Positions 44,276 to 56,044 of a stretch of DNA of 64,000 nt are shown here, piece after piece. The notes under the pieces were generated by a model, which was not told the DNA's origin, made no database searches, and saw only the letters and a program-made list of their open reading frames with translations. Numbering within the stretch: the first letter of the stretch is position 1; the number at the start of each line of letters is the position of its first letter. The DNA is taken from positions 1 through 64,000 of the forward strand of contig JALMLS010000100.1 in NCBI GenBank assembly GCA_038496445.1. The letters run 5' to 3'. Source of the stretch: Trichosphaerium sp. ATCC 40318. Lineage: Eukaryota > Discosea > Flabellinia > Trichosidae. The translations under genes were made by a program, and so were the position numbers.

Positions 44276-45903
44276 TTATTTTGCATCTTTGGAGGAGCGC
44301 ATTCGCACTGCTGCGTCAAGCAATCTGCCTGCCGCAATGACAATGTCTTCTTTACATAAATGACCAAAACATAACCTTACCCAACTATCTAAACCACTTC
44401 CCGTACACGTACACGTGTTACCAGTATAATAGATAACTTTAGAAGCTCTACAATGCTTTAAAAATTCATCCGCTGTGATATCATTTGGGAGCTTCACCCA
44501 CAAGAACATACCACCTGAAAAACCTCTCAGCATGTTTAAACATAAAAATCGTTGGGTTTACCTTTTGGTTTTGTGTATGTTAAAGGGAAATCAGACTCGG
44601 CGCCAAACTTGTTATCCAACACTGTACATAATGCGTTAAGGTTTTGCGTGAACGCAGTTATTATTTTATCAATGTGTGGCACAAGTAATCCAAGAGAAAT
44701 CATGCTATCAACTTTAAGGGTAAACTTATATTTAGGGCTATATACCTATTTACTAACTGAGGAGCATAGTTTTGATTACCGCCGCTCGAAAGTTCACCAC
44801 ACGTATCTATTTTATTTCTAGTTGTATAAGAACGATACTGTTTTGTATAAGATACGTACAATAGCCGATGATTTGTGATGTGATACCAACCAAGACGCAT
44901 TCCAGGGCTGAGGATTTTCGAAAAAGAGTGTAATGATACAACTCCTCCAGTATCTGATGATGTATCAATAGATGCTAGTGGAGGTGGTGGAATGTATCCG
45001 CCAAATGATAAGAGTTGGTATACTTCATCAGAAAGAATCTAATACTTTCCATTAATGGCATTCATGTCACGTGTTTAATTGTACTATAAAATTATATTTA
45101 ATTGACATGTCTACTAGCTTTTTCCGCCTCTCGACTGATAACGTAATACCAGATGGATTCTGATGAACTGGTATAGTATACAATAAGCTAGGCTAAAGAA
45201 GGTTACGATACTACAACAAAATCGAAAACTGCTACCTTATGCTTGATGCACAGAGCTTCAAAGCTATCATCAACGATAATACCTACATAACAAGTGAATA
45301 TAAAGCTTTTAGACAATAACTTGACCTTCCTCGTCCATCGGCATGGGTACCACATCCATACCCAAGTCTTTTGAGAAAATATCTAGACGACTTTGAGAAA
45401 ACTATCAAGGTAATACTCAATGTACCTGACGCAAGAAAATACGTTGGTTGCTCAACGAACACAACTCCGTTAGGCTTTCCAAAAAGCCTGGCAGCTTGCG
45501 CTACGCCCTGTACAAAAGTGAGAAGCCGAAACAAAGTTTAACGTTGTGCATGTTTGTTTACATTTGAATTGCCACTAGTGAGGATAATTGAGTGACCCTT
45601 CACTGGGTTGTTCTTGTATGAAGGTTGAGCGCTTAAAAACGTAGCCAGATTTTCGCGAAAATGATCATTACCAGCGTTTGAAGAATAATTCAAAAATCTG
45701 GCGCCATCTTGTTCCAAAGCGTGCTACGATGCGTCAAAATGAATAAGGTACGAATTTGTACTAAACGTTACAAAATATGAAAAACCATACCTGCGTTGCC
45801 TTCAAAAACAAGTCTTTTGGGAGTAAACTGTCATTTGGTTGGCCTACAAAACGTTTAGTATCTTACACCAATTCAAGCGTGTACCATTTGCAAAAGATAA
45901 CAT
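44276..45903 (-). CDS. PLP-dependent class I/II aminotransferase
   Basis: From ATG 45,903: MLSFANGQPNDSLLPKDLFL, ALEQDGARFLNYSSNAGNDH, FRENLATFLSAQPSYKNNPV, IILTSG, VAQAARLFGKPNGVVFVEQP, DLGMDVVPMPMDEEGQV, VIVDDSFEALCIKHK, ILSDEVYQLLSFGGYIPPPP, VSLHSFSKILSPGMRLGW (Lys that binds PLP), FSGGMFLWVKLPNDITADEF, ending SSKDAK at 44,276. The motifs fit fold-type I enzymes of the 2-aminoadipate / kynurenine / aromatic group. The amino donor is unknown. The gene diverges from GLOD4 with only 124 bp between starts, so they probably share a promoter. About nine short introns. Confidence 0.88.
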
Positions 45904-46027
45904 CAGCAGAATGTTACTATTACTTTTACACAGAAACGACAATTAAATAATCAAAAGAATAGAAAAGAAGCAACAGCTGTCAAACGAATTCTCGTTTTTT
46001 CCGTTTTCCCAAATATAACTCTTCACC

Positions 46028-47319
46028 ATGGAAGAAACTTTCCGTACTCTCCATTGGGTATTTAAGATTGGCAGTTTGAGTACGTAAAGCGGACAAATAC
46101 ACGGTAGATAACATCCCGTAGAAAAGTCTTTCGATTTTTTTACTGAGACCTTGGGCATGCGAGTTCTACGCCACGAAGAGTTCTCTGCTGGTACGAACCA
46201 CAAGAGATGTAAGTGTAACAATTTATAATTGCGAACAGGTTGCGAGGCTACATGCAATGGTCCATACGCTCGCCCATGGAGTAAAACAATGATTGGACAC
46301 GGTCCAGAGCTCACCCATTTCGTAAGTAAAATACAGCCATCTAACCTAACGTCTACGCATAGGTGTTCGAGCTCACATACAATTATGGTATTAAGGGTTA
46401 TGATAAAGGCAACGACTTGAGGTTTGTACACTTTGCTTGTACCAGTGTTTTAACATTTCTAGACACATTGCTATTACCAAGGGATGCCTCCAAAAGCAAC
46501 AAGACGCTAAAGAAGTAACTGTAAGACAAAATTAAGTGTCTAACATATTTCTAACCACTCCAGGACCCTGACGGCGTAAAATGGATTGTACAAGACGTAC
46601 CTAAGAGAGACAACCCTATCTTATGGGTACAGTAACAGTATTAGTCATCTTTACTTAATTGACGCTTGTAGGTCTCAATCTCCGTGTCAAACCTAGAAAA
46701 GTCAAAAGACTACTACACCAACATCGCAAAAATGACAGTTTTCAAGACTGGCAAAACAGAAAAAGGAGAAAACTTTATTCGCGTGCGTAGAAATATTTAC
46801 AAGAATAAAATGGCCTCCGACGTCTTATCAAGAATTACTAGGTTGGTTATGATGAATCCAAAACATGTCTTGAACTTGTTGAAATAGGAAAACCAATCGA
46901 GCATGCTGATGCATTTGGTAGAGTAGCAATCGCTTGTAAAACTGTAAAACCAGTTGAAGCTCGCTGTAAAAAAACAGGTTCGGTTTTTGGTTACTACAAT
47001 CCAAATATTTGTTTTGTAACGCAATTGACAGGAGACAAAATTCAACATGGCCCTATAGTCTTGGATACACCTGGTAAAGCATCTTGTGAGGTAGTAATTG
47101 TACAAGACAGGCACGTTCCGATACTGGTGAGGTAATTAATTAACTTGATTTGTAGAGATTCACATGAAATATGCTTTGTAGAAGAGGTAGGTTTTAACGC
47201 ACTGAGCGCTCCTGTTGATGGTGCTGATAAGGTACGCTTTACCATACAACATACCATCATAAGCAACTTATCATTCATCGAAGATTCCTTGGGAACAACA
47301 TATGATATATGCTAAGTAA
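46028..47319 (+). CDS. GLOD4: Glyoxalase domain-containing protein 4
   Basis: From ATG 46,028: [154 protein letters not shown], then the last exon [11 protein letters not shown]. Two vicinal-oxygen-chelate domains are seen, as in human GLOD4 (CKAACNGPYDGKWSKTMVG, SLDTPGKA). The family's reaction is not established; it is related to glyoxalase I and sits in mitochondria in animals. About eight introns, several starting GTACG. Confidence 0.92.
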
Positions 47320-47446
47320 TGTTGAAATAATGAATAAAAAGAACAACAATTTACAAATTGCAGTGTAAAACAAAAACGAAAACCAAGGCAAATATTTCCC
47401 AACACGTTTTATTTGGCCGGACACATAATTAGTAGCAATGAACTTT

Positions 47447-48761
47447 CTACCACCCAGGTACATCACCAGGCTTCTTTGCCATCTTGTAATACGTGCCAGT
47501 TGGCCTACCAGACTCCTAAAAATAAACAATCAATTTTTTGAAAAAACAACAGTATTGCTATTTACCTTATTGTACGGCCTACCGTAATTTTGCAAGTGCT
47601 TTTTATCCTTCGCTGGGATATCTGATGCCTTGACATCCGGTTGAGGTACGTACTTTCCATCCACAACTTTGTAGTACATATTGTTCACAACAACACCCTC
47701 AAAATCTTTGACATCCCAACAAGCAAGCTCAGTGTGGCGTTGTCCATACTCAGCATAAAGCTGCTCGTGCATTACGTCATAATCAACACCCTTTGCTTTG
47801 AAAAAGGCCATGATTTCTTGAATTGGTGTGTCATCCTTTACAGGGTACGGCGAGTCAAGATCAGTTGCAGCGTCGAGAACCTTGATAATGTACTGCATTG
47901 GAAAGAAACGACCAGGTGTAAAGTGAACACCGTTAAGGTACTGGAGGTGTTGGAAAGGTAGGAGAGGGAGGAGCATAAATTGAAGATGGAGCTGGTATTG
48001 AGAAGGTGGGTAATTCATACCAGTAGCAATGTAAGGTCGCAATTGCTCAACATCCGTAATTTTAGGGTTGTTGACAAACTTTGCACGCCAAGCCTTGTTC
48101 GGCCAGAATTGCTCCTTGACTACCTTGAAACAGAGCTCATACATACGAAGTAGTATTGCTTTGCCCTCTTTCGGATTTTTCAAGAGGAATCTCCAATCTG
48201 GGATGTACCTAGAGCGCAATGAGACTGTAGTTGGTGGAAAGAGGCTGCTGGTATTATAGCGTACTTGGAAGTAGGTATGACGTTCAAATGACAGGGCGTT
48301 AGTGCGAGCAAATCGTCGAACACAATGAAATCAGCATCCTGGTGGCGCAAAGAGATGGTAAAAGGGAATGGGCCCTTTTGAACACCATAAATAAAGCCAG
48401 AAAAAATGTTGTTGGTGTACGAAATCTCGGTCGGTAAGGAAGCACCACAGGCATTACTAGTAGCGTGTTAAGGATTTGTGTATGATCTATTTCTGTACCA
48501 GTTCAGCAATGTAAACGCGTTCGGTTTACCACAAGAAGTACACTTCTTCACCTTATTGCGCACTTGTCGAAGGAAACCAGCGTTATCTTTGTGTTTTTCA
48601 ACAAGCTCCGACATTTTACCTGCGAATGCAGGTTCTGACTTCTCGCAAGGGAAATCAACGTGTGGTTGCTCAGTGATCGCATTAGCTAAATAACCAGTTG
48701 TGGTAACGTTAAAAGCGCCACCATTAACGCCAACAGCTACTGGGAATTGTGGCAATGACAT
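47447..48761 (-). CDS. Zinc-ribbon plus HIT-like domain protein
   Basis: From ATG 48,761: MSLPQFPVAVGVNGGAFNVT, a four-cysteine ribbon split by an intron (KKCTSCGKPNAFTLLN then CNACGASLP), ISLRHQDADFIVFDDLLALT, PCHLNVIPTSKYIPDWRFLL, PPSQYQLHLQFMLLPLLPFQ, HFTPGRFFPMQYIIKVLDAA, and a C-terminus NYGRPYNK, GRPTGTYYKMAKKPGDVPGW ending at 47,447. HLNVIP and QYQLHLQ resemble the core of histidine-triad proteins, but I do not see a full HxHxH motif. The role is unknown to me. The protein is about 400 residues and unusually well conserved in style, suggesting a housekeeping role (inference). Five or more introns. Confidence 0.65.
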
Positions 48762-49022
48762 TAGTTTTGTTGTTAAATGATGGTTTAGCGCTTCACTTAA
48801 GCAACACTTCCAATGTACAACAAACGGTACAATAACGAGTAGTACGCAAGCTCACAGTGTCGCCATGCAAATTGGCACTCTCCCAGCGCGTCATAAATTA
48901 TTTTGTCAAAACTGATAGGAAATGTGGCTACAGTCACAAAAGTGCTGAGACAAGCCGTTTACTTTACAAAATTGGTCGCTTACAAGACAAGTAGCGATGT
49001 TGGTTGGTCAAAAACTGTGATT

Positions 49023-49281
49023 CTACGCTCCCACGATAATATTATTGATAGGAATGTGAATAAGCTTTACAAAGAAGCCAATGAAACCCATAATTGCAAA
49101 GCCGATTAAAGTAGCGAGTGCGATCTTAGAGAACTCTACAATTGCTAATTAGACATGTGGTAAGCGTAACAATTTATTTCGTACCTTTCCAGTCTGGTTT
49201 AGAACATCTGTTGACGAGGCGTCTGCTGTCTTGGAAAAACTCTGAAAGAGGTTGAATAACTTGCTTTAGTGCTCTCTCCAT
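49023..49281 (-). CDS. SEC61G: Protein translocon subunit Sec61 gamma
   Basis: Two exons: [20 protein letters not shown] through SKPDWK, then after a GTACGA intron [37 protein letters not shown] and TAG. The product is about 68 residues with a single tail-anchored membrane helix, exactly as in Sec61 gamma/SecE. It clamps the Sec61 alpha channel in the ER membrane. The start codon is 206 bp from that of the diverging ankyrin-TBC gene. Confidence 0.95.
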
Positions 49282-49487
49282 TGTGTTGATTTGTACGTGG
49301 CGACTTCAAACAACCAGCGTTGACTTGGGGAAGTCAAATGTTTGGTTAAGTGTGTCGCGACAAATTTTTCAAGTCGGTCAAAAACGGTTGTAATTGGAGA
49401 TTCTTTTCTGGCAGTGACTGCTCGGTTATTTATTAAGCACAACAAAGTAGTTGCCACGGTGTTGGCAAAAAACAATGGTATTCACCC

Positions 49488-52257
49488 ATGTCCAAGCCCC
49501 GTGTTAATGGTAAAAAGGGTTACAGGTTTCCACCTATTCACAGAGCCGCGCGATTGGGACAACTCGACAAATTACACCTTTTGTTGGACCAAAATCCTGA
49601 CAGCCTGTACACCACAGACGCGAAATCCAGATCAACGCCACTGCATCTGGCAATAAAGTATTCGCAATTGGAGGCTAGCAAGCTCTTAATAGAGCGCGGA
49701 GCAGATGTTAACGCCAGAGATGCTCAAGGAAAGAGCCCAATCCACTGGGCGGCTACTAGAACGACCAAAGATTATATTGAGCTATTTATTGGCGATAAAA
49801 GAGCGGACCTACTGTCTACTGATGTCAAAGGACGGACAGTTTTGCATGTAGCGGTTCTGTATGGTTGCGTAGCTACTATAACCCGCCTGCTGGACTTATT
49901 ACCGTCATCTTCCGCCAATTTGAAGACCAAAGAGACGCGTACTCCGTTGTTATTAACGATTCGGTACGGCAAAAAAGAAGCCGAGCAAGCACTTCTTCAA
50001 AGCGATAAAGTTAATGTTGGTACGTCGCTCTGTTTTTTTTGCGTCATTTTACCTTGTTTTTTTTGAGTTGACAGAATATCGTGAACCTTCTTTTTTGGCT
50101 CGCTGTGGCAAATGAACGACTTTATTTGGGTAAATTACTCAAATTAACTTTCTTTTTTTTTGCAGACATTGTAGACAAAAAGAAGCGCTCTCCACTACAC
50201 CACGCAGCGAAGGCGGGTTTGGTTGATACCCGTACGTTGAATAATTTGTAAGCCAAAGGCAATCAGTTGTTTATTTCTTCAGTGAACAGACTCCTTGCGC
50301 GAAACCCAAACCTGGAGTTGCGTGACATGCATGGGCGCACTGCCTTACATTACGTACGTAGCTATGCTAGTCAATTTTATGTTTTTAACACGCCCAAAAG
50401 GCTGCAGAATTAGGTAGTAGTCCATGTACACTTGCTTTACTTCGAGCAAAAGCTAGAGTTGATGCTATTGATAATGGTGTGTACTGATTTATTTTCTGTT
50501 GTTGTGAAATTTGTATTTTGTTTTTACGTCATTTAGTTGGGCATACTGCATTGCATTTAGCTGCGCAACGCGGGCATGATGCTGTTTGTCATTCTCTTGA
50601 AAGTAATGGGGCTGATGTATCCGCTCGATATGACCCACAGTACGAATGACATAATGTTGTCGCCATTCTCATTAATTGTTAGAATTCTTGCAGAGCGCAA
50701 AAAGGCTGCATTGGACAAGAGGCGAATGATGAGAGATCGCATGGATGAAGGTATGACTTTTTTCTTCTTGTTTAATTTTTCATTTCTTACAATTGTAGTG
50801 AGCGAGAGCGAACGGTCTGGAGAAGATCAAAGTTATCTAACCACAGAAACAGTTGCAGACGATAGTATCGAGATTGTATCGCAGTTGGATCGCTACGGAT
50901 TTGTTAAGAAGGAGGGGTATAAACAAATCATTTTAATAATTGCTTATTGACTTTTTTTGCGTTAGTGTCAATAATGACAACCCACCTGGAAAGAGAAATG
51001 GTAAAGATATTAAAAAGCAACAAAAAAAAGAAGTCAAAGCAGCAGATAAGTGGGTGAAGATTTTGAAGAGATTAAAAGATTTGAAACACGCTGATAAAAT
51101 CGCAAAAGAGATTCACAAGGATGATTCTGTACGCTAGAATGCCGCAAACAATCTTGCTATTCGAAGTTGACTTACTTTCTTCTTCCTTCATAGATTCGTG
51201 ATAAAATATGGAGAGGTATACCACTACCTGTGAAGGGACAGGCTTGGCGCTTGCTAAGTGGAACCAATGAAATGGTACAAAAATACGGAAGTGATTTGTA
51301 CGAGGTAAGATTTTCAACAACTCGAACTTGAGGTTTTTTTTATATTTATCCTTAAAGCATTAACCTCAGCTACAATTTTAGGAATGTTTAAAGGCTAAAG
51401 GTAATACGAAAGTGACCAATCAAATTGATTTGGACATTCAGCGCTCTGCGCGATCTCATATTCAGTTCCGCGAGCGATATGGACAAGGGTGAGTTCCTTT
51501 GTATGTATTCTACGGATTTCTGTTGACATTTTATTTTTAGCCAAGTGTCATTGTTCAATGTATTGAAAGCGTACTCTGTTTTTGACCAAGATGTTGCATA
51601 CTGCCAGGGTATGGCAGATATTGTGGCGTTTTTCTTGATGCACGTTGACGAGAATGTACGTTTTGGGTTGTTGCCAGCGTTTTCTAAGCTCGCCCTATTA
51701 GGCTGCGTTTTGGCTTTTAATTTCTTTGTGCAAAAACCCAAAATTTGAAATGGATAATCGGTTCGTTGCTGGTTTTCCTGGCTTACGAAAGTCCTTCCAC
51801 GTGCTAAAACAAGTACTGACTCACTGGGATGCCTCCGTAATGAGACATTTGGTGCGTTTTGAAGCTTTTAGTTTAAATAAGTGTTAACTCTTCTTATTAG
51901 GAGGAAGTTGGCATAACAATGTCTCTGTTTGTCGTAAAGTGGTTTTTAAAAGTTTTTCTCGATTGTTTTCAAGACGTTGAAGTCAATATGCGCCTCTGGG
52001 ATATTTTCATGTGGGAGGGTTACGATCTTCTCTATTCGATTTCTTTGGCCATTTTCCGCTTGAACAAACACAAACTTTTGGAAAGCGATTTAGGTGGATG
52101 TATGACTCTACTCTCTCAACCTCTTGTATGCAACACAGAGGAATTTATAAAAGAAGTGAAGATTTGCAAGGTTAAGTCGTCACATCTTAGAAAATATGAA
52201 AGAGAATACAGAGCGGTACAAGATGCAGAGCTTATGAAAGGACAATCCAGCGTGTAA
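49488..52257 (+). CDS. Ankyrin-repeat TBC-domain RabGAP
   Basis: ATG 49,488 opens MSKPRVNGKKGYRFPPIHRA. About seven ankyrin repeats follow (STPLHLAIKYSQLEASKLLI, KSPIHWAATR, RTVLHVAVLYGCVATITRLL, RSPLHHAAKAGLVD, RTALHYAAELGSSPCTLALL, HTALHLAAQRGHDAVCHSLE). A basic/acidic linker follows, then a TBC domain: IWRGIPLPVKGQAWRLLSGT, QIDLDIQRSARSHIQFRERY (IxxDxxR arginine finger), QVSLFNVLKAYSVFDQDVAY, CQGMADIVAFFLMHVDE (glutamine finger YCQ), FMWEGYDLLYSISLAIFRLN. It ends KGQSSV at 52,257. Both catalytic fingers are present, so it should speed GTP hydrolysis by a Rab. The target Rab is unknown; a Rab18-like gene lies 19 kb away, which may be chance. More than 12 short introns. Confidence 0.9.
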
Positions 52258-52436
52258 GATAAAAAAATTAAAAACAAATAAAGGTGTATTGTAATTCTAC
52301 TAAGCTTGTAAGTGAGATGGTGATGTGTATTGATTTTGTGGCTGTGAGTTTAGGATCCTCTTTTTTCAACAAAAACGTGAGTTCGGCGTTGAAAATAGAT
52401 GATTTATCAGTTATAAAAGAACACTAAAAACGAACC

Positions 52437-55400
52437 ATGCTGTTACGGTGTGGATATTTATCAGCTCATGTTGCGTGTGCGTATACTCCAAAAGTAGTTG
52501 CACGGGTACAGCGTAAGAGATACACCACAGTGCGTGTCAAACAGAATAGAAGTTGTTTGATTGGTAAAGGAAGATCGTTTAGTACGTTATTTGATAACTA
52601 TTAGGAGCTAACTGTTTTTTTTTAAGCGTCCGTCAAAACAAACAATCTAAAGGTATCCAAGTGGCTTAACGCTTCTAAATTATCGCGTGGGCGTCGATTC
52701 TTTAGAACAGCTCCTATATTTCGTTATGCAGCCTCAAATGACACTACGATCGTTGGAAGCGGCCTAATTCCGTTAGTCAACAGGGTATTTACACCACTGA
52801 ACAGCTTTGTATTTAACTAATGAATTTTAAGCTACAAGAGATTTTTCAGCTCGCGAAGGTAGATGCTGCGCTAGATTTACCTCAAATTGTAGTTATTGGA
52901 GGGTAAGTTAACTGTTTTTTTTTGTAATTGTTTTGCGAGTCGTTTTATTACTTTACAACGCTAACAACACATCAGGCAAAGCGGAGGGTACGCATAAAAA
53001 AGGAAACCTTCAATAATATCTAATGTCCACCAGAAAAAGTTCAGTTCTTGAGAACTTGGTTGGTAGAGACTTTCTTCCGCGTGGTAGAGGTATTGTAACG
53101 CGAAGGCATGTTATTACATCTTCACAACCTTGCCGTTAACAGTTTTTAAGACCTCTCATATTACAACTTCATCGTAGCCCCTCTGGTGCGTCTTGGTAAT
53201 AGAATACTATGTTTGTTTACTTTAAATCAGATAGTGAAGAGTGGGGCGAGTTTGCTCACAAACAAGGGCAGAGATTTACAGATTTTCAACAAATTAAGTC
53301 TGAGATTGCGCTAGAAACTGATCGTATTGGTACGCTTTTTTTAAATCACTCTCACAATGTTCTTGCTCATGAATGATCAAAGCTGGTGGGAATAAAAACA
53401 TCTCAAATGACCCAATCATACTGAAGATACATTCACCAAAAGTTTTGGATCTAACTTTGATCGACACTCCCGGGATTGCTAGGGTATGATTTTGAACAAC
53501 TGACTTTTTCTTTTATTAAACACAGCTGCTAGAATCCAGTCGGAGATCAACCGGCAGATATTGAAATACAAGTAAGTTATACTGGTATTTTTTTCACAAC
53601 TGACTTTTTTGTAGATAAAGCAAATGGTAAATTGAAGACTTGTTAACCAATTGACGCCTAACAATTGCGTATAGGTCAAGTCATACATCAGCAAGCCAAA
53701 CACAATCATCTTAGCTGTTCATCCTGCTAATCAAGGTACATTATACTACAATTATGATTGAGCTTATAAGTCTTGAGATGTGGCTACTTCTGATTCTTTA
53801 CATCTTGCACGTGAGGTCGACCCTGATGGCAAACGAACGGTTGGTGTACTAACTAAAGTTGATCTTATGGATAAGGTTCGACATGATTTCTTTGTTGACC
53901 CTACTAATGTCAAAAAGGGCGTTGATGCTTTACCTATACTCATGGGTGAACATATGCCGCTATTACACGGTTGGATCGCTGTTGTAAACAGAGGACAGAC
54001 AGACATAGAACTCAACAAGCCTATCACGAGTTCTTTAGCTGCTGAGGGAGAATACTTCATGAGACATCCTAGTTACACACCTATTGCTTCAAGATGTGGT
54101 TCTGAGTTTTTAGCCAAAAAATGCAGCAATGTATGTAGTTAAATACTGTTTGTTACACTAAATTACTACCAATAGATGCTCAGTGATCATATTCGAGGGT
54201 GGTTACCATCATTAAAGGACCTCATACATAAACAAAGGAAAAAGAAGCAAAAACAACTAGATCAATATGGTACTCCTCTAGAAGGTATCACAGATTCGCA
54301 AGCTGGTAGAGTACGTCTTATATAGCTTATATTGTGCTCAAAAATGCTTTAGGGATGGCTTGTGCTTCAGCTCTTGGATAAATTCTGCGCGGATTTCAGA
54401 CATGCCATTGAAGGCACTTCAATGGATAGTGACTCTCAAGTATTGTGCGGTCACCTCTCTTATAAGTGCATCGTTGTACTCACCACCTCGTAGAAATGGA
54501 GGAGCTAGAATAAGACACATCTTTAACGAGGCATTTACTAAGCGTATAGAATCCATATCCGCTGTTCAAGGTCTAAAGGTGTCCGACATTAGAACGGCAA
54601 TTAAAAACGCTGCTGTACGTGATCACTATATCCCAGTTGATCGTATTAACAAGCACCACATAGGGGCCAAAACCAGCTCTTTTTGTTCCAGACGCTGCTT
54701 TCGAGACTCTAGGTATAGTTATAGCTTGCTATCTTGTCTCTTTGTTTCTTATTGTTGTACTAGTTAAACGTCAGATAAATTTACTTCGGGAACCGGCTAT
54801 TGAATGTGCTGAGAGCGTATTTGATGAACTTTTACGTATTGTTGCCGAAATAGACAACAAGGTGAGAGTTCTTGTTTACTTGAATATTTTTGGTTAACTC
54901 ATTTTTTTTTTCTCTTTAGGATATGAAACGTTTCATGCATTTACGTGATGAAGTATTAAATGTAGCTAATACAATCCTACGGAAATGCCTTGGAAAGACA
55001 AACAAGATGATCAAAAAATTGATTGACTTGGAGCTATCTTATGTGCGTTTTTTTCTCTACTTTTTTTTTTGTATTTACTTTTTGTTCTTCAGATAAACAC
55101 AAGCCACCCTGATTTCATTGGTGTGCAATTATTGTTAAAGAAAGAGAGTACGTAGTTGTGATGTCAAACATACTTGCCATATTGTTGTTGTTTATGTTGT
55201 GTTTAGTGCTTGAAACTAGTCCAGCTAATGAAGAAGATTTGGAAGGAGCTTTGAGAGCTGAAAGCAAGCCTGTTGCATTCCCTTTCAGTTTATTCTCTCG
55301 TGGTACTTCACATTCTAGTTCAAGCGAATCAGTACGTCATGGTTGTGTAACTGTTTATTGATGATATATTTAGGCACCAGCTCATAAGCCTATTAAACTC

Positions 55401-55762
55401 AGCGATAGAGAAAAACTCCAAATCAAGCTACTCAGTATGTTTAGTTATTTCCGTCAATCTTTTTTTTGTACTAACCTAAAATCTCACTCACAGAGGCTCT
55501 TTTGGAATCATATTTTAATATTTCACGAAAAACAATCTCAGACTTGGTTGTGAAATCTGTAATGATGGAATTGGTTAATGGTATGAAAGATAAGCTTCAA
55601 CCTGAACTTGTTGCGGAGCTTTACCGAGAAGACTTGTTTGAAAGTTTACTTCAAGAAACAAGCGGTCTTGCTGCAAAAAGAACAGCAGTTAAAAAAGAGG
55701 TTGATGCGCTACTTGAAGCCGAAAACTTATTACAAATGTCTGAAGTACGCGATATTCATTAA
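52437..55762 (+). CDS. Dynamin-family GTPase with presequence-like N-terminus
   Basis: The N-terminus ([39 protein letters not shown]) is rich in Arg, Ser, Tyr and Ala and poor in acidic residues, like a mitochondrial targeting signal. Then [40 protein letters not shown] (P-loop; its middle is a 12-nt microexon, 52,976-52,987), [20 protein letters not shown] (switch I), [10 protein letters not shown] (DxPG), TKVDLMDK (TKxD), a middle/stalk, and a C-terminal GED ([40 protein letters not shown]) ending DIH at 55,762. This is a full dynamin-related protein of DRP1 layout without PH. Mitochondrial or plastid membrane work is inference from the N-terminus. About 15 introns. Confidence 0.9.
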
Positions 55763-56044
55763 ATAAACATAGATACCCTTTTTTTTGTACAAACTAAACA
55801 AACAAAAAAGAAACACAAAGAATAAAATAGAAATTTCTTGTTTTCAGTGTCTAGAATTTACCGGACTTAGTCAAATAGTCATCAACGTGATACAAGGTGT
55901 TAGAATTTTAAGTTGAAAAGACTTGGGTACCAAGTACTCGCTTGAAAGAATTGTTGATGTGATTATACCCACTTCCAGATTAGGACAAGAAATGTGTTGA
56001 CGAGGTAACCAAATTACCGAAAACGAATAACAACACACATCAAA

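Noticed and set aside
52130-52440. Operon-like grouping of genes on one strand
   Set aside because: Same-strand neighbours such as the TBC and dynamin genes have separate starts and no shared pathway. There is no sign of trans-splicing acceptors or polycistronic spacing.
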